Below, piece after piece: positions 1 to 8,655 of a stretch of 64,000 nucleotides of DNA. The translations under genes and the position numbers were made by a program. Every line of letters starts with the position of its first letter. Within the stretch, counting starts at the first letter, position 1. Source of the stretch: Jiella pacifica (GTDB lineage: Bacteria; Pseudomonadota; Alphaproteobacteria; Rhizobiales; Rhizobiaceae); NCBI RefSeq assembly GCF_010500815.1, contig NZ_JAAAMG010000020.1, forward strand, positions 42,411 through 106,410, given 5' to 3'. The notes beneath the pieces were generated by a model. The model saw nothing but the letters and a program-made list of their open reading frames with translations, was not told the DNA's origin and searched no databases.

Positions 1-1619
1 TCGTCGCGCAGGGCGACGACGCCAAGGATTCGCTTGCCGCCGAGAACCACCACAGCCGTCTTGCCCTCGGCCTCCAAAGAAACAAGCCGGGCACGGATCG
101 CCTCGGGCACCTCGCCCTGCTCGGCGGCATAGCGCGGCGAGCCGACCGAGACGAAGCCTTCGCGCAGGCGCGCCGTCACGGTCTTACCGGGGATCGCCAT
201 CGCCCCGCCGAACACCTTCGGCAGTTCGAGGCCGCGCGCCTCGGCCGCCTCTACGATGGCGGCGCCAAGCGGGTGGCTGGACCCGCGCTCGACGGCCGCG
301 GCCTTGGCCAGGATTTCGGCCTCGTCGCCCTCCACGGCGATCACGTCCGTGATCCGCGGACGTCCAATCGTCAGAGTGCCCGTCTTGTCGAATGCGACGG
401 TGCGCACCTTGCCCAGGGTCTCCAGCGCCGCGCCGCCCTTGATCAGGAGCCCGCGCCGGGCCCCGGCGGCAAGGCCGGAGGCGATCGCCGCCGGGGTGGA
501 GATTACAAGAGCGCAGGGGCAGGCGATGAGCAGCGTCGCCAGCCCGCGATAGACCCAGGTCGACCACTCCGCTCCGAATAGGAGCGGCGGCACGACCATG
601 ATCAGGGCCGCTACCAGCATGGCCGCAGGCGTGTAAACGGCGCTGAACCGGTCGATGAAGCGGGCCGTTGGCGCCTTCGAGCCTTGCGCCTCCTCGACGA
701 GGTGAATGATGCGGGCGATCGTGTTGTCGGCGGCCGTGCGGGTGATGCGCACGCGCAGCACGCCATTGGCGTTGATGCTGCCGGCATAAACGGTGCTACC
801 CGCCTCCTTCAGCACCGGGACGGACTCACCCGTGACCGGCGCCTCGTCCATCTCGGACATGCCATCGATCACCTCGCCGTCCGAGGGCACGCGATCACCG
901 GGCCGCACCACGACGATATCGCCGATGCCGAGCCGTTCGACCGGAACCTCCGAGACGGCGCCACCCTGCTCAAGGCGCGCGACGCGCGGCACGAGGTTCA
1001 TCAGCGCCTCGATTCCGGCGCGTGCCCGGCCAGCGGCGACGTTCTCAAGCAGCTCGCCCACGGCGAAGAGGAAGACAACAACCGCCGCCTCCGCGCCCTC
1101 GCCGATCGCGATGGCGCCGATCGCGGCGACGGTCATCAGGGTTTCGATGCTGAAGGGCGTGCCGTGGCGTGCTCCGGCGACAGCACGCCGGGCAATCGGG
1201 ACCAGGCCGAGCAGCGCCGCGGCCACATAGGCCCATTCCGCTAGATCGGGCGCGACCGCCGCGACGATGAAGGCCAGGATGAGGACAGCGCCGGTGCCAA
1301 GAACAAGCTGCCCTTTGCGCGTCCGCCACCAAGCTCCATCGGCGACCGTCGATGGAGCTTCAAAAGCGGGACGGTCGGCCGACGTCTGAGCGTCGAGTGA
1401 ATGCGGAGCGTAGCCGAGGGAACGGATGCGCTCCTCGATTGCCTTGCGCGAGGTGCGGTCCTCATCGAAGACGAGGGAAAGCCGTTCCAGCCCGACATTG
1501 ACATTGATGTCGCTGACGCCGGGCAGGCGCTTCAGTCCGTTTTCGACCTTCAGAGCGCAGGCTCCGCAATCCATGCCTTCGACACGGAACTTGAGTTGGG
1601 TGGCGGCCTCGGCTGCCAT
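1..1619 (-). CDS. zntA: Zn/Cd/Pb-translocating P1B-type ATPase (3' end outside window)
   Basis: ATP-driven inner-membrane exporter of divalent soft metals. The reading frame is open from an ATG at 1619 to the window edge, about 539 residues, so the C-terminal P-domain end and last membrane helices are missing. Visible in order: an N-terminal heavy-metal-associated domain with GMDCGAC near residue 15, membrane helices from about residue 105, the actuator loop with APVTGES, the metal-transport motif CPC in LIACPCALV, and the phosphorylation motif DKTGT. It is divergent from a MerR gene, with a MerR-type operator between them. This arrangement and the CPC motif fit the ZntA/CadA/PbrA group; the diagnostic last helix is not in view, so Zn versus Cd/Pb preference is inferred. 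Confidence 0.93.
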   Translation of the reverse strand, partial: MAAEAATQLKFRVEGMDCGACALKVENGLKRLPGVSDINVNVGLERLSLVFDEDRTSRKAIEERIRSLGYAPHSLDAQTSADRPAFEAPSTVADGAWWRTRKGQLVLGTGAVLILAFIVAAVAPDLAEWAYVAAALLGLVPIARRAVAGARHGTPFSIETLMTVAAIGAIAIGEGAEAAVVVFLFAVGELLENVAAGRARAGIEALMNLVPRVARLEQGGAVSEVPVERLGIGDIVVVRPGDRVPSDGEVIDGMSEMDEAPVTGESVPVLKEAGSTVYAGSINANGVLRVRITRTAADNTIARIIHLVEEAQGSKAPTARFIDRFSAVYTPAAMLVAALIMVVPPLLFGAEWSTWVYRGLATLLIACPCALVISTPAAIASGLAAGARRGLLIKGGAALETLGKVRTVAFDKTGTLTIGRPRITDVIAVEGDEAEILAKAAAVERGSSHPLGAAIVEAAEARGLELPKVFGGAMAIPGKTVTARLREGFVSVGSPRYAAEQGEVPEAIRARLVSLEAEGKTAVVVLGGKRILGVVALRD

Positions 1620-1649
1620 GGTGTCACCTCGACTTCTTCGATGTCAGAT

Positions 1650-1682
1650 CGTATATGCACCCTGTAGCAACTACAGGGTCAA
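1650..1682 (-). promoter_or_regulatory. MerR-type promoter/operator for the zntA-like gene
   Basis: A perfect inverted repeat, ACCCTGTAG and CTACAGGGT separated by CAA, lies at 1659-1679. Read on the minus strand, TTGACC (1677-1682) is a -35 box and TATACG (1650-1655) a -10 box, about 20-21 nt apart. The over-long spacer filled by the palindrome is the classic MerR/ZntR architecture. It directs transcription into the ATPase and sits just upstream of the merR start, so it probably controls both. Confidence 0.8.
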
Positions 1683-1686
1683 GGTC

Positions 1687-2124
1687 ATGGCGCGCAAAAA
1701 CCTCGCTATCGGGGATCTCGCAAAGGCGACGTCCACGAAGGTGGAGACGATCCGCTATTACGAGCGGATCTCGCTCCTGCCGGCGCCGGAGCGCACGGCT
1801 GGCAACTACCGCAGCTACTCGGCCGTCCATTTGGGCCGCCTCAGTTTCATCCGCCGGGCGCGCGATCTCGGCTTCTCCATCGATCAGGTTCGTGACCTTC
1901 TCGGGCTGTCGGACCAGCGCGACCGTCCCTGCGAGGCGGTCGATGCGATCGCGCGCGAGCACCTGACCGAGGTGAAGCGCAAGATCCGGGATCTTCAGGC
2001 TCTACGCCGGGAGCTGGACAGCTTTCTCAGCCAATGCAGCCGCGGCACGGTCGCCGAGTGCCAGATCATCGAGGCGCTGTCGCCGAGCGCAACACTGAGG
2101 GGGCATCCGCACTCCAGAGACTGA
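1687..2124 (+). CDS. MerR-family heavy-metal-responsive regulator (CadR/PbrR/ZntR type)
   Basis: Metal-sensing transcription activator of about 145 residues. The N-terminal winged HTH (IGDLAKATSTKVETIRYYER) is clear, followed by the long dimerisation helix. Cysteines at RPCEAVD near residue 80 and in LSQCSRGTVAEC near residues 115-122 match the metal-site cysteines of the Zn/Cd/Pb subgroup. The start ATG at 1687 was chosen over longer upstream openings because the HTH begins only seven residues later and the operator lies immediately upstream. It is divergent from the P-type ATPase, its likely target. The exact metal cannot be read from the sequence. Confidence 0.9.
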   Translation: MARKNLAIGDLAKATSTKVETIRYYERISLLPAPERTAGNYRSYSAVHLGRLSFIRRARDLGFSIDQVRDLLGLSDQRDRPCEAVDAIAREHLTEVKRKIRDLQALRRELDSFLSQCSRGTVAECQIIEALSPSATLRGHPHSRD

Positions 2125-2153
2125 GTAAAACGAGTGTGGCTCGCTCTCGCCCA

Positions 2154-3434
2154 TCAGCTTAGCGACGCAGCAGGTCCTCCTGTCAGATCCGGCCTCACGT
2201 TGCTGATGATAAAGCGGCTCCGCGGCAGAGCAGGGAGCCTCGAATAATCGATCCGCAGGTTCTGCTCCGGCACGTCGTATCGGATGCGCCTGGACAATGT
2301 CTTAGAGGCGAGTTTCATCAGCTCGATCGTGATCCACTCGCCCGGGCATCGGTGGTGAACGTGGAATTCGCCGCCACCTTGAGGAATGAAGCTGAAGGGG
2401 CTCCGGTCCCAATCGCGAAACCGCTCGGGCTGAAACGCCTCGGGCGATTCCCATGACCGGGCATCACGGTCCGTCCCGTACAGGTCCAGGAGAACACGGC
2501 GTCCTTTCGGGAATGGATATCCGTTCCATTCGAACTCGCGGCGCACCCGTGCCGCGACAGCGGGGAAGAAAGGATAAAATCGCCGGACCTCCTGCACGAA
2601 GGATTCGGTGTAACTGGCATTATCATCGGCTTGGAGCTTGCGCCGGCATTCGGGATGGCGATGCAGAGCGTGGGCGGCGAAGGTGATATAGACGCCGACG
2701 GCTACGATCGGTCTGATCACATTGAGGAGTTCCACGGCAGCGACGTGAGGCGTCAGCAGCTCGCCCTCAAGATCCCGGTGCCATGCGATGACATGGGCGG
2801 CAGACTGCTCTGGGGGATGAATTCGTGCGTCGCGAATGTCGCCGATGATGCTCTCGATCCAGCGGTTGCTCCGCTTGCGCGCTAGGCGAGCCCACCAGTG
2901 TTTCGGTCCGGCAGATCCGGCATAGTCGAATAGCGCGGTGATCTCCCGCGTTCGCTGCTCGACCTCCGGCTCCGCGAGCGGCACTCCGGCCCAGGCGCAG
3001 GCCGCGCGTGTCAGAAGGACGTGCAGCTCGTCATAGAGAACCACCTCGCCCTTCAACGACCAGGTGCGAGCGCAGGCATCCCACTCCTCGGCTGTTCTCG
3101 CTATCAGCGATGCGATCCGCTCTGGGCTCATCAGCGACATGAACATCTGCTTGCGGTGTCTGTGGGCCTCATCGTCGAGGCCTTGCACGCCGCCTTTGCC
3201 GAGCAACGTCTTCTGAATGCGCCCGACCATGGCGCCACGCCGGATGAATCGGCTTTCATCGTAGAAGAGTCGAGCCGCTTCCGGGCCAGTCATACAGGTT
3301 GCCCTTTGCAGCATCAGCCGCGTTTCGAACAGGTCTGACCCATACTCTCGGCACCGCTTCGAGATGAACCGATAGGGATCATTGATGAGGGCCAGAGTGG
3401 CATCCGGCATTCTGGTGCGAGGGACTTCAGGCAT
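2154..3434 (-). CDS. CYP152-family cytochrome P450 (fatty-acid peroxygenase)
   Basis: About 426 residues. The haem-binding loop reads HHRCPGEW near residue 363, with the Cys as axial ligand. The I-helix has LNVIRPIVAVGV, where CYP152 enzymes carry the Arg-Pro pair that binds the substrate carboxylate instead of the usual acid-alcohol pair, and EVRRFYPFFP is the CYP152-like ExxR region. These enzymes hydroxylate fatty acids at the alpha or beta carbon using hydrogen peroxide without a reductase. The ATG at 3434 overlaps the end of lspA by 8 nt, suggesting translational coupling; a longer upstream opening would run deep into lspA. It is the last gene of the CDF/antiporter/ccdA/lspA run. Family is confident, substrate is not. 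Confidence 0.88.
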   Translation of the reverse strand: MPEVPRTRMPDATLALINDPYRFISKRCREYGSDLFETRLMLQRATCMTGPEAARLFYDESRFIRRGAMVGRIQKTLLGKGGVQGLDDEAHRHRKQMFMSLMSPERIASLIARTAEEWDACARTWSLKGEVVLYDELHVLLTRAACAWAGVPLAEPEVEQRTREITALFDYAGSAGPKHWWARLARKRSNRWIESIIGDIRDARIHPPEQSAAHVIAWHRDLEGELLTPHVAAVELLNVIRPIVAVGVYITFAAHALHRHPECRRKLQADDNASYTESFVQEVRRFYPFFPAVAARVRREFEWNGYPFPKGRRVLLDLYGTDRDARSWESPEAFQPERFRDWDRSPFSFIPQGGGEFHVHHRCPGEWITIELMKLASKTLSRRIRYDVPEQNLRIDYSRLPALPRSRFIISNVRPDLTGGPAASLS

Positions 3435-3900
3435 CCGTTGCGGCTTTCGTTTCTTCACGTGCCAAGACACTCTCGATGAGCAGTAACCCGACGCCGCTGA
3501 CGATCGCCACGTCGGCAAAATTGAATGCGGGCCAGTGATAGGCGCCCACGTAGAAGTCCAAAAAGTCCGTCACCGCGCCATGCCTCAGCCGGTCGAGCAG
3601 GTTACCAAGCGCACCGCCCACGACGAGGCCGAGGGCGATTGCCGTCAGGCGGCTGTCGGTGCGCGTCATCCAAACCAAGAGCCCCGCTACCATCGGCAGT
3701 ATGAACGCCATCAGGAGCCAAGCCGGTGCTTCGCCGAACAAACCGAAGCTCACGCCGGTGTTAAAGCCTAGCACGAGATTGAAGAAGCCGGTGACGGGGA
3801 TGACCCGCGGCGGTTCCATGACGTGGTTCAGGATCCACCACTTCGTCGCCTGATCGAAGAGGAAGCTGAGAAGGGTGAGAGGAAGGCCGAGCTTGAGCAT
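3427..3900 (-). CDS. lspA: Lipoprotein signal peptidase II
   Basis: Inner-membrane aspartyl protease that removes the signal peptide from diacylglyceryl-modified prolipoproteins. The 157-residue length and four hydrophobic segments match the family. The signature blocks are present: FDQATKWW near the N-terminus, FNTGVSFGLF, GGALGNLLDRLRHGAVTDFLDF with the first catalytic Asp, and PAFNFADVAI with the second. It sits 29 nt after ccdA and overlaps the P450 start by 8 nt. An extra lspA is a known companion of Cd/Pb resistance genes (pbrC in Cupriavidus), so this is probably an accessory copy rather than the housekeeping one. Confidence 0.96.
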   Translation of the reverse strand: MLKLGLPLTLLSFLFDQATKWWILNHVMEPPRVIPVTGFFNLVLGFNTGVSFGLFGEAPAWLLMAFILPMVAGLLVWMTRTDSRLTAIALGLVVGGALGNLLDRLRHGAVTDFLDFYVGAYHWPAFNFADVAIVSGVGLLLIESVLAREETKAATDA

Positions 3901-3929
3901 GCCGCGGAAGTGCTCCTTAGATAATCAAC

Positions 3930-4673
3930 TCAGCCGATCTGGCCGAGGGCGGGGAAGATCGCGAGAAGCCAAAACGCAAAGAGCGTGAGGTGACCCGTGA
4001 TCATGGCGATACCCATCAACACCATCACCCCGCCTGCCATGATTTTCAGGACACGACCGGTTCGACGCATGGCCTTCATCTTCGCCATGAACCCGCGCAT
4101 GAAGAGCGCGGCCAGGATGAAGGGCAGGCCCAAGCCGAGCGAATAAACGGCCAGCAAGGCCGTTCCGCTTCCGGCCGTCGCATTAGCGGCCGACAGCGCC
4201 AGGATCGCGCCCAACACCGGTCCAATGCACGGGGTCCAGCCGAAGGCGAAGGCCAGACCGAGGAGATAGGCGGCCCAAGGGCCGCCGCTGCTCGGGCTCG
4301 CATGGACCCTCAGGTCACGGTCGAGCCAGGGCATCGGCACGAGACCCGTCGTGAACAGGCCGAAGACGATGACGATCGCGCCCCCGATCAGGTTCGCCTC
4401 GTAGAGATGCGTGCGAAGGAGCCCGCTCATGGCCGTCGCACTGGCGCCCAGTAGGACGAATACGGTCGAGAACCCCAGCACGAAGCAGAGGCTCAGGCCG
4501 AAGGTCCGAACTGCGGCCGTGAAGGTGGTCTCGGTTGTGAGCCCGTCCGGGCTGATTGTGCGCCCGGCGACATAGGAGACGTAGCCGGGCACCAGCGGCA
4601 GCACGCAAGGGGACAGAAAGGACACAACGCCGGCGGCGAAGGCCGTCGCAATCCCAATACTGGAGATCTCCAT
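3930..4673 (-). CDS. ccdA: CcdA/DsbD-like cytochrome c biogenesis thiol transporter
   Basis: A 247-residue polytopic membrane protein that carries reducing equivalents across the inner membrane. The two redox cysteines are in the symmetric motifs SFLSPCVLPLVPGY near residue 25 and GWTPCIGPVLGA near residue 145, with about six membrane helices. The ATG at 4673 shares one base with the stop of the upstream antiporter (TGATG), which fixes the start. Periplasmic partner proteins are not next to it, though DsbA/DsbB-like genes occur at 26-31 kb. Role in metal stress is inferred from context. Confidence 0.93.
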   Translation of the reverse strand: MEISSIGIATAFAAGVVSFLSPCVLPLVPGYVSYVAGRTISPDGLTTETTFTAAVRTFGLSLCFVLGFSTVFVLLGASATAMSGLLRTHLYEANLIGGAIVIVFGLFTTGLVPMPWLDRDLRVHASPSSGGPWAAYLLGLAFAFGWTPCIGPVLGAILALSAANATAGSGTALLAVYSLGLGLPFILAALFMRGFMAKMKAMRRTGRVLKIMAGGVMVLMGIAMITGHLTLFAFWLLAIFPALGQIG

Positions 4674-5674
4674 CAAACCAGCTCCAGCACCCAGACCACC
4701 ACCACGCCGACATAGACGAAGTAGGCGCCCAGCAGGGTCAGCACTTGCCAGCGGCGAAAGCCTGGCTCTGGCCCTCCCCAGCGGATGAACGCGGCATAAA
4801 GCAGGGGCATCAGAGCAACGAAGACGAAGCTCACCCAGACCAGCCGGAAATTGTCGATCGGCGTCACGACCAGCGCCAGAGGCAGAAAGCCGACCGTCAT
4901 GGTCACGGCGTGATCGCCGATGATGTTGGTGAGCGCCGGCGTGATCTGGCCGCTGCGGGAAAGCTTCCACGAGGCGAAGATTTCCGGGAGGGCCGCCAAA
5001 GGCGCAGTGATGAACAGGCCGCCGATGATTGGTGAGATGCCGAACGCCTTGACCAGGTTCTGCGTCGAGATGACGGTGAAGTAGGCGCCGAGCGCGAGAA
5101 CCCCGACACCGGCCACCGCCAGCCAAATCCCCTTCCGCGACCATTCGACCTGTTCGGCTTCACCGCGGCCGCGAAGGAACGCTTGGCCGGCATAGGCGAT
5201 ATAGGCGGCGAGCAGGATCCAGCCGTCGATCGGCTGCAAGCCCTGCCATGGTGAGGGAAGGATCAGAACGGCGGCGAGTGCTAGGATGCCGAGATACGGG
5301 AGCGCCTGCACGGTCACGGCGCTCGGATCAACGCGCAGCAGATGCTCCCGGAGATGCCTTTGATGACCCGGATCGTCGGGAATGTCGCGCTTGCGCGTTG
5401 CGAGATAGCCGACCGAGACGAGCGCCGGAATGCCGATGACGGTCGAGCCAAGCATCGCCCCCAAACCGATGTCGGACACACCCCGCACGGCGCTGGTGAT
5501 GTTCACGCCGACCTCAGGGCTTGCGGTGGCGATCCCGATCACCGAGCCGCCCGCCGCGGCTGACAGTCCCCACTGCTTGCGCAGTTTTCGAAGAGGCTCG
5601 GCGAGATGATCCGAGCCCCACTCCGCAGCGAAAACAGCAGCCAGCAGCACCGCCGCCCAGATCCAGGTGCTCAT
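4673..5674 (-). CDS. Ca2+/cation antiporter (CaCA, sodium/calcium exchanger family)
   Basis: A 333-residue integral membrane protein with two inverted-repeat halves. Each half has an alpha-repeat motif: GGSVIGIATASPEVGVN near residue 45 and LFITAPLAALPEIFAS near residue 210, both with the acidic residue that binds the cation. About ten hydrophobic segments are visible. It lies between the CDF gene (79 nt upstream) and ccdA (one-base overlap) and is probably cotranscribed with them. The transported ion is unknown; proton or sodium exchange for a divalent cation is the family role. Confidence 0.87.
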   Translation of the reverse strand: MSTWIWAAVLLAAVFAAEWGSDHLAEPLRKLRKQWGLSAAAGGSVIGIATASPEVGVNITSAVRGVSDIGLGAMLGSTVIGIPALVSVGYLATRKRDIPDDPGHQRHLREHLLRVDPSAVTVQALPYLGILALAAVLILPSPWQGLQPIDGWILLAAYIAYAGQAFLRGRGEAEQVEWSRKGIWLAVAGVGVLALGAYFTVISTQNLVKAFGISPIIGGLFITAPLAALPEIFASWKLSRSGQITPALTNIIGDHAVTMTVGFLPLALVVTPIDNFRLVWVSFVFVALMPLLYAAFIRWGGPEPGFRRWQVLTLLGAYFVYVGVVVVWVLELV

Positions 5675-5753
5675 GCTTCCCCCAGGCAGACGGCTCGGGC
5701 CCTACGGATGGGGGATGTTCGATCCGCGAGGTTTCCGCTGCTTGGGCTTCCTC

Positions 5754-6647
5754 TCATGCAGGCGCACGAGCCGAAGCCGACGCGGCTTCGTTCAGGTCGC
5801 TCCGGGCGTCACGGATGATCGACCAAGAGGATTGCAGAAACAGCCCGGCGATCACGACGGCCACGACGAGATCGGGCCACGGAGAGGCCGTCCATGCCAC
5901 CAACCCCGCCGCGACGACCACGGCGGCGTTGCCGATGGCGTCGTTGCGCGAGAACAGCCAAACCGCCCGCACATTGGCGTCACCGGTCCGGTAGGGCAGC
6001 AGCGGGAGAACCGCGACCACATTGACGACAAGCGCGATCACCGCGAACAGACCCATCAGTTCAGCCTCGGGCTGCTGCTGCACCAGCACGCGGTAGGCCG
6101 TGTTGGCGAGGACCCCAAGGCCGAGTGCACCGAGGAACAGGCCCTGGATCAAGGCGGAACGGGCCCGCCAGACAAGACTCCACCCGATGGCGAGGATACC
6201 GAGGAAGGTGATCAGTCCGTCACCCAGGAAGTCGAGCGCGTCGGCCTTGAGCGCCTGCGAACCGGAGAGGAAGCCGCCGAACATTTCGACGATGCCGTAG
6301 CCGACATTCAGCGCGACGACGATCCACAGCGCCCGCTTATAAGCGGGCGTGATATGGCTCAGATCCTTGGGCAGGTCGTCGATGTCGCCTTCGGCATCGA
6401 CGCTCGGGGCGTCCAGGCGATCGAGCCGATAGCCGATCCCCGTCACGGCACGTTCGACCTCGGGCAAACGGGTTTCGGGGTCGTCCACGCGCAGGGTCAT
6501 GACTTGCGTGGCGGTCGAGACCTTCACGTCATCGACACCGACGGAGCGCGCGGCCTTCTCGATCTTAGCCGCGCAGGAGGGGCAGTCCATCCCGGGGACG
6601 CGATAGCGCGCCGTCTCGGCATTGTTCGTTGACGCTGCTATGGTCAT
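5754..6647 (-). CDS. Cation diffusion facilitator fused to an N-terminal heavy-metal domain
   Basis: About 297 residues. The N-terminal domain has YRVPGMDCPSCAAKIEKA, a heavy-metal-associated fold with two cysteines, and is followed by a six-helix cation-efflux domain with NVGYGIVEMFGG and the paired metal site ADALDFLGD (HD/DD type, Asp in place of His). It lacks the usual large cytoplasmic CDF tail. ATG 6647 is preferred over ATG 6653 because AGGGAAG is 6-8 nt upstream of it. It is divergent from an ArsR regulator and probably heads the minus-strand operon running through to the P450. Export of Zn, Cd or Pb is inferred. Confidence 0.85.
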   Translation of the reverse strand: MTIAASTNNAETARYRVPGMDCPSCAAKIEKAARSVGVDDVKVSTATQVMTLRVDDPETRLPEVERAVTGIGYRLDRLDAPSVDAEGDIDDLPKDLSHITPAYKRALWIVVALNVGYGIVEMFGGFLSGSQALKADALDFLGDGLITFLGILAIGWSLVWRARSALIQGLFLGALGLGVLANTAYRVLVQQQPEAELMGLFAVIALVVNVVAVLPLLPYRTGDANVRAVWLFSRNDAIGNAAVVVAAGLVAWTASPWPDLVVAVVIAGLFLQSSWSIIRDARSDLNEAASASARAPA

Positions 6648-6676
6648 GGCCATCTTCCCTGATCGAGAAGGGTCAT

Positions 6677-6696
6677 ATATCATTCGTGGCTGATAT
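6677..6696. promoter_or_regulatory. Candidate ArsR/SmtB operator
   Basis: Inverted repeat ATATCA and TGATAT with an 8-nt gap, between the divergent CDF and arsR genes and overlapping the arsR start codon. AT-rich imperfect palindromes in this position are typical binding sites for metal-sensing ArsR/SmtB/CmtR repressors. Assignment rests on symmetry and position only. Confidence 0.55.
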
Positions 6697-7048
6697 GTCG
6701 AGCGTCGCCGAACTCATCGAGCGCACTGATGGTCCGACCGTTGCCTTACGGGCGAAGCTCTTCCGGGGGCTGGCCGACGCCTCGCGCCTGTCGATCCTGG
6801 ACGCCTTGCGCACGGAACCGTTGTCCGTCGGCGAGATCGTCGCGATTACCGGCCTGTCGCAGTCGAACGCGTCGAACCATCTGCGGTGCCTCAGCGAATG
6901 CGGCCTCGTCGCCGGCGAGCAACGCGGCCGTTTTGTTCATTATCGGCTGAGCGATCAGCGTCTGAATGATCTGCTTTTGCTCACTGACGAGCTGCTAGCG
7001 GAGACCGTCTGCGGCGTCGACACCTGCGGGAACTACGGCGCACGGTGA
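6695..7048 (+). CDS. ArsR/SmtB-family metal-sensing repressor (CmtR-like)
   Basis: A 117-residue winged-helix repressor that leaves its operator on binding metal. The recognition region is GLSQSNASNHLRCLSECGLV near residues 56-75, followed by the wing GRFVHYRLSD. Two cysteines in the recognition helix spaced C-x3-C plus cysteines in the tail (VCGVDTCGNY) match the CmtR Cd/Pb site rather than the SmtB alpha-5 site. ATG 6695 is chosen because the conserved domain starts soon after it; longer openings extend over the operator. It is divergent from the CDF-led operon, its probable target. Confidence 0.9.
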   Translation: MSSVAELIERTDGPTVALRAKLFRGLADASRLSILDALRTEPLSVGEIVAITGLSQSNASNHLRCLSECGLVAGEQRGRFVHYRLSDQRLNDLLLLTDELLAETVCGVDTCGNYGAR

Positions 7049-7196
7049 TCCTGGGCTGGGGCTCGGCGCCGTGAGCAGGATCGAAAGAGTGCGGGAGCTG
7101 CGCCTTGTCACCGCCGGTGGTTTGCGAGCGCGGCAAATAGCCAATGCGGCTGCGGCACGATCGCCATTGGCGGCATGATCGAGGCGCTGTCACCCA

Positions 7197-7925
7197 CTAG
7201 TCCCCGAAATACGACGCGACCAGCGTGAACAGGGCAAAGCCGCCGATGAAGAAGGCGGCCGCATAGCGCGTGTCCTCGGCCGCCTTGTGTGCCTCCTCCA
7301 GCATCTCCTCGACGGCGGCCAGGAGCAGGATGCAGGCGGTGAAGGCAAGGGCGGCGAGCTTCAGCGTTCGCCCTGCCCGCGCAGTAGCCAGAAACCGATG
7401 CTGGCGCCCAGGAGACAGGGTACGACGAAGGAGGCGGACAGGACGATACGGCGGCGGCGGGACGCGCCCTTCTCCTTGAAGTTGGCGATGGTTGCGAAGC
7501 CCTCAGGCACATCAGCCATGATTTGACCGAGGGCGAGGATGAACGCCAGGCCGAAGGAAACGACAGAGCCGACGCCGATCATCAGCCCGTCGCTGAACAG
7601 GTCGATCGCAACGGCGACGTAGATCATCCAGGCTCCCGCGGCGTCCTCGTTGCCGCCCTGCATCAGATCGACAAACCATTCCACGAGGACGTAGAAGGCG
7701 CCGCCTAGGCAAAGGCCCACTACAATGGCCCAGGGCGGTGCTGAACCGCCAGCGCCTCGGCATCAGCTCGACGGCGACGACGGCGGTGACGATCCCGGCG
7801 GCAGCGTGCAGCGCACAGTTCAGCATCCGCCGAGAAGTCGGGATCAGTTCGGCCACCACGCATCCGGCGAAGTTGCCGAATGCGGGCATCAGCGCGAGCG
7901 CAAGAACGTAGAGGTAATCAGTCAT
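7197..7925 (-). pseudogene. ZIP-family metal transporter, multiply frameshifted
   Basis: The translated pieces match the intact ZIP protein at 29.8-30.5 kb in order, but in different frames. The N-terminal piece (MTDYLYVLALALMPAFGNFA to AVVAVELMP) starts at 7925. The reading frame must change near 7745 and again before 7720 to reach WAIVVGLCLGGAFYVLVEWF, and once more near 7372 to reach LAALAFTACILLLAAVEEML, ending at 7197. The central piece keeps the ZIP signature AVAIDLFSDGLMIGVGS and GQIMADVPEGFATI. Three frame breaks make a functional product unlikely, although sequencing errors in the source assembly are an alternative. Confidence 0.8.
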
Positions 7926-7980
7926 AGGCTGCGGACTGGCCGTGTGGGTGAAGTTCCGCAGCTTCGGATGCGGCCGCGCT

Positions 7981-8586
7981 TCAGCGAATGGCGTCTCCCT
8001 GATAGAAGAATGCGAACAGGCGCGGCCCCGAGGCATAGGCGTTACTGTCGGATACGGCGCGGAAGCTGCTTTCGGCCACAATATTCGAGATGGGGCGGTT
8101 GATGTTGCATCCACCAGTAAAGCGGTGCCATGCCGGATTCAACCGGTCTTGCCACCGCGAAACGTTTTCCTCAGGCGACAGGCCATGCTCGACATAGAGG
8201 AAATGGCCGCCGGGTTTCAGAACACGGCCGATCTCCTTCAAGACAAGGCGGGGATCTGAAACAGAGCACAACGTCCAGGTCGAGACGACGCAATCAAAGC
8301 TGCCGGAATCGAGCGGAAGAGCCTCTCCCACCGATTGCAGCAGCATCACGGGAATGTTCGTGTCCACGCCCGCCGCGCGGCGAAGCATTCCCGCGCTCGG
8401 GTCGATACCGATGACGCATTCCACCGAATTCCCGTAGAAGCCAAGATTTGCTCCTGAGCCGACTCCGATCTCCAGAACGCGCCCGCTCGCCTGGCGAGTG
8501 ACAGCCTGGCGGTAGGGCCGCAGGCTGCTAGCGCTCATCGCAAGGTGGGTAAGGCACGGGCATACGCTCTCGCGATAGAAGCTCAT
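7981..8586 (-). CDS. Class I SAM-dependent methyltransferase (UbiE/METTL7-like)
   Basis: About 201 residues. Motif I VLEIGVGSGANLGFY near residue 40 binds SAM; motif II is CVIGIDPSAGML, and DCVVSTWTLCSVSD and RVLKPGGHFLYVEHG are the later motifs. ATG 8586 has GAGGAG 9 nt upstream; the ATG at 8595 abuts that site and is too close. It lies 69 nt before lgt's 3' end on the same strand. Relatives methylate small thiols, metals or quinone precursors; the substrate here is unknown. Location in a metal island makes metal or thiol methylation possible but unproven. Confidence 0.82.
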   Translation of the reverse strand: MSFYRESVCPCLTHLAMSASSLRPYRQAVTRQASGRVLEIGVGSGANLGFYGNSVECVIGIDPSAGMLRRAAGVDTNIPVMLLQSVGEALPLDSGSFDCVVSTWTLCSVSDPRLVLKEIGRVLKPGGHFLYVEHGLSPEENVSRWQDRLNPAWHRFTGGCNINRPISNIVAESSFRAVSDSNAYASGPRLFAFFYQGDAIR

Positions 8587-8655
8587 CCGCAGCATCTCCT
8601 CAACTCACCGGATTCCCGGCCCGAGGTGGCAGCTAGGACGATTGGATGGCCCGGA

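Noticed and set aside
5667..6632. Plus-strand frame of 321 residues over the CDF gene
   Set aside because: Antisense of the CDF-heavy-metal-domain protein, Arg/Gly/His-rich, no recognisable domain.
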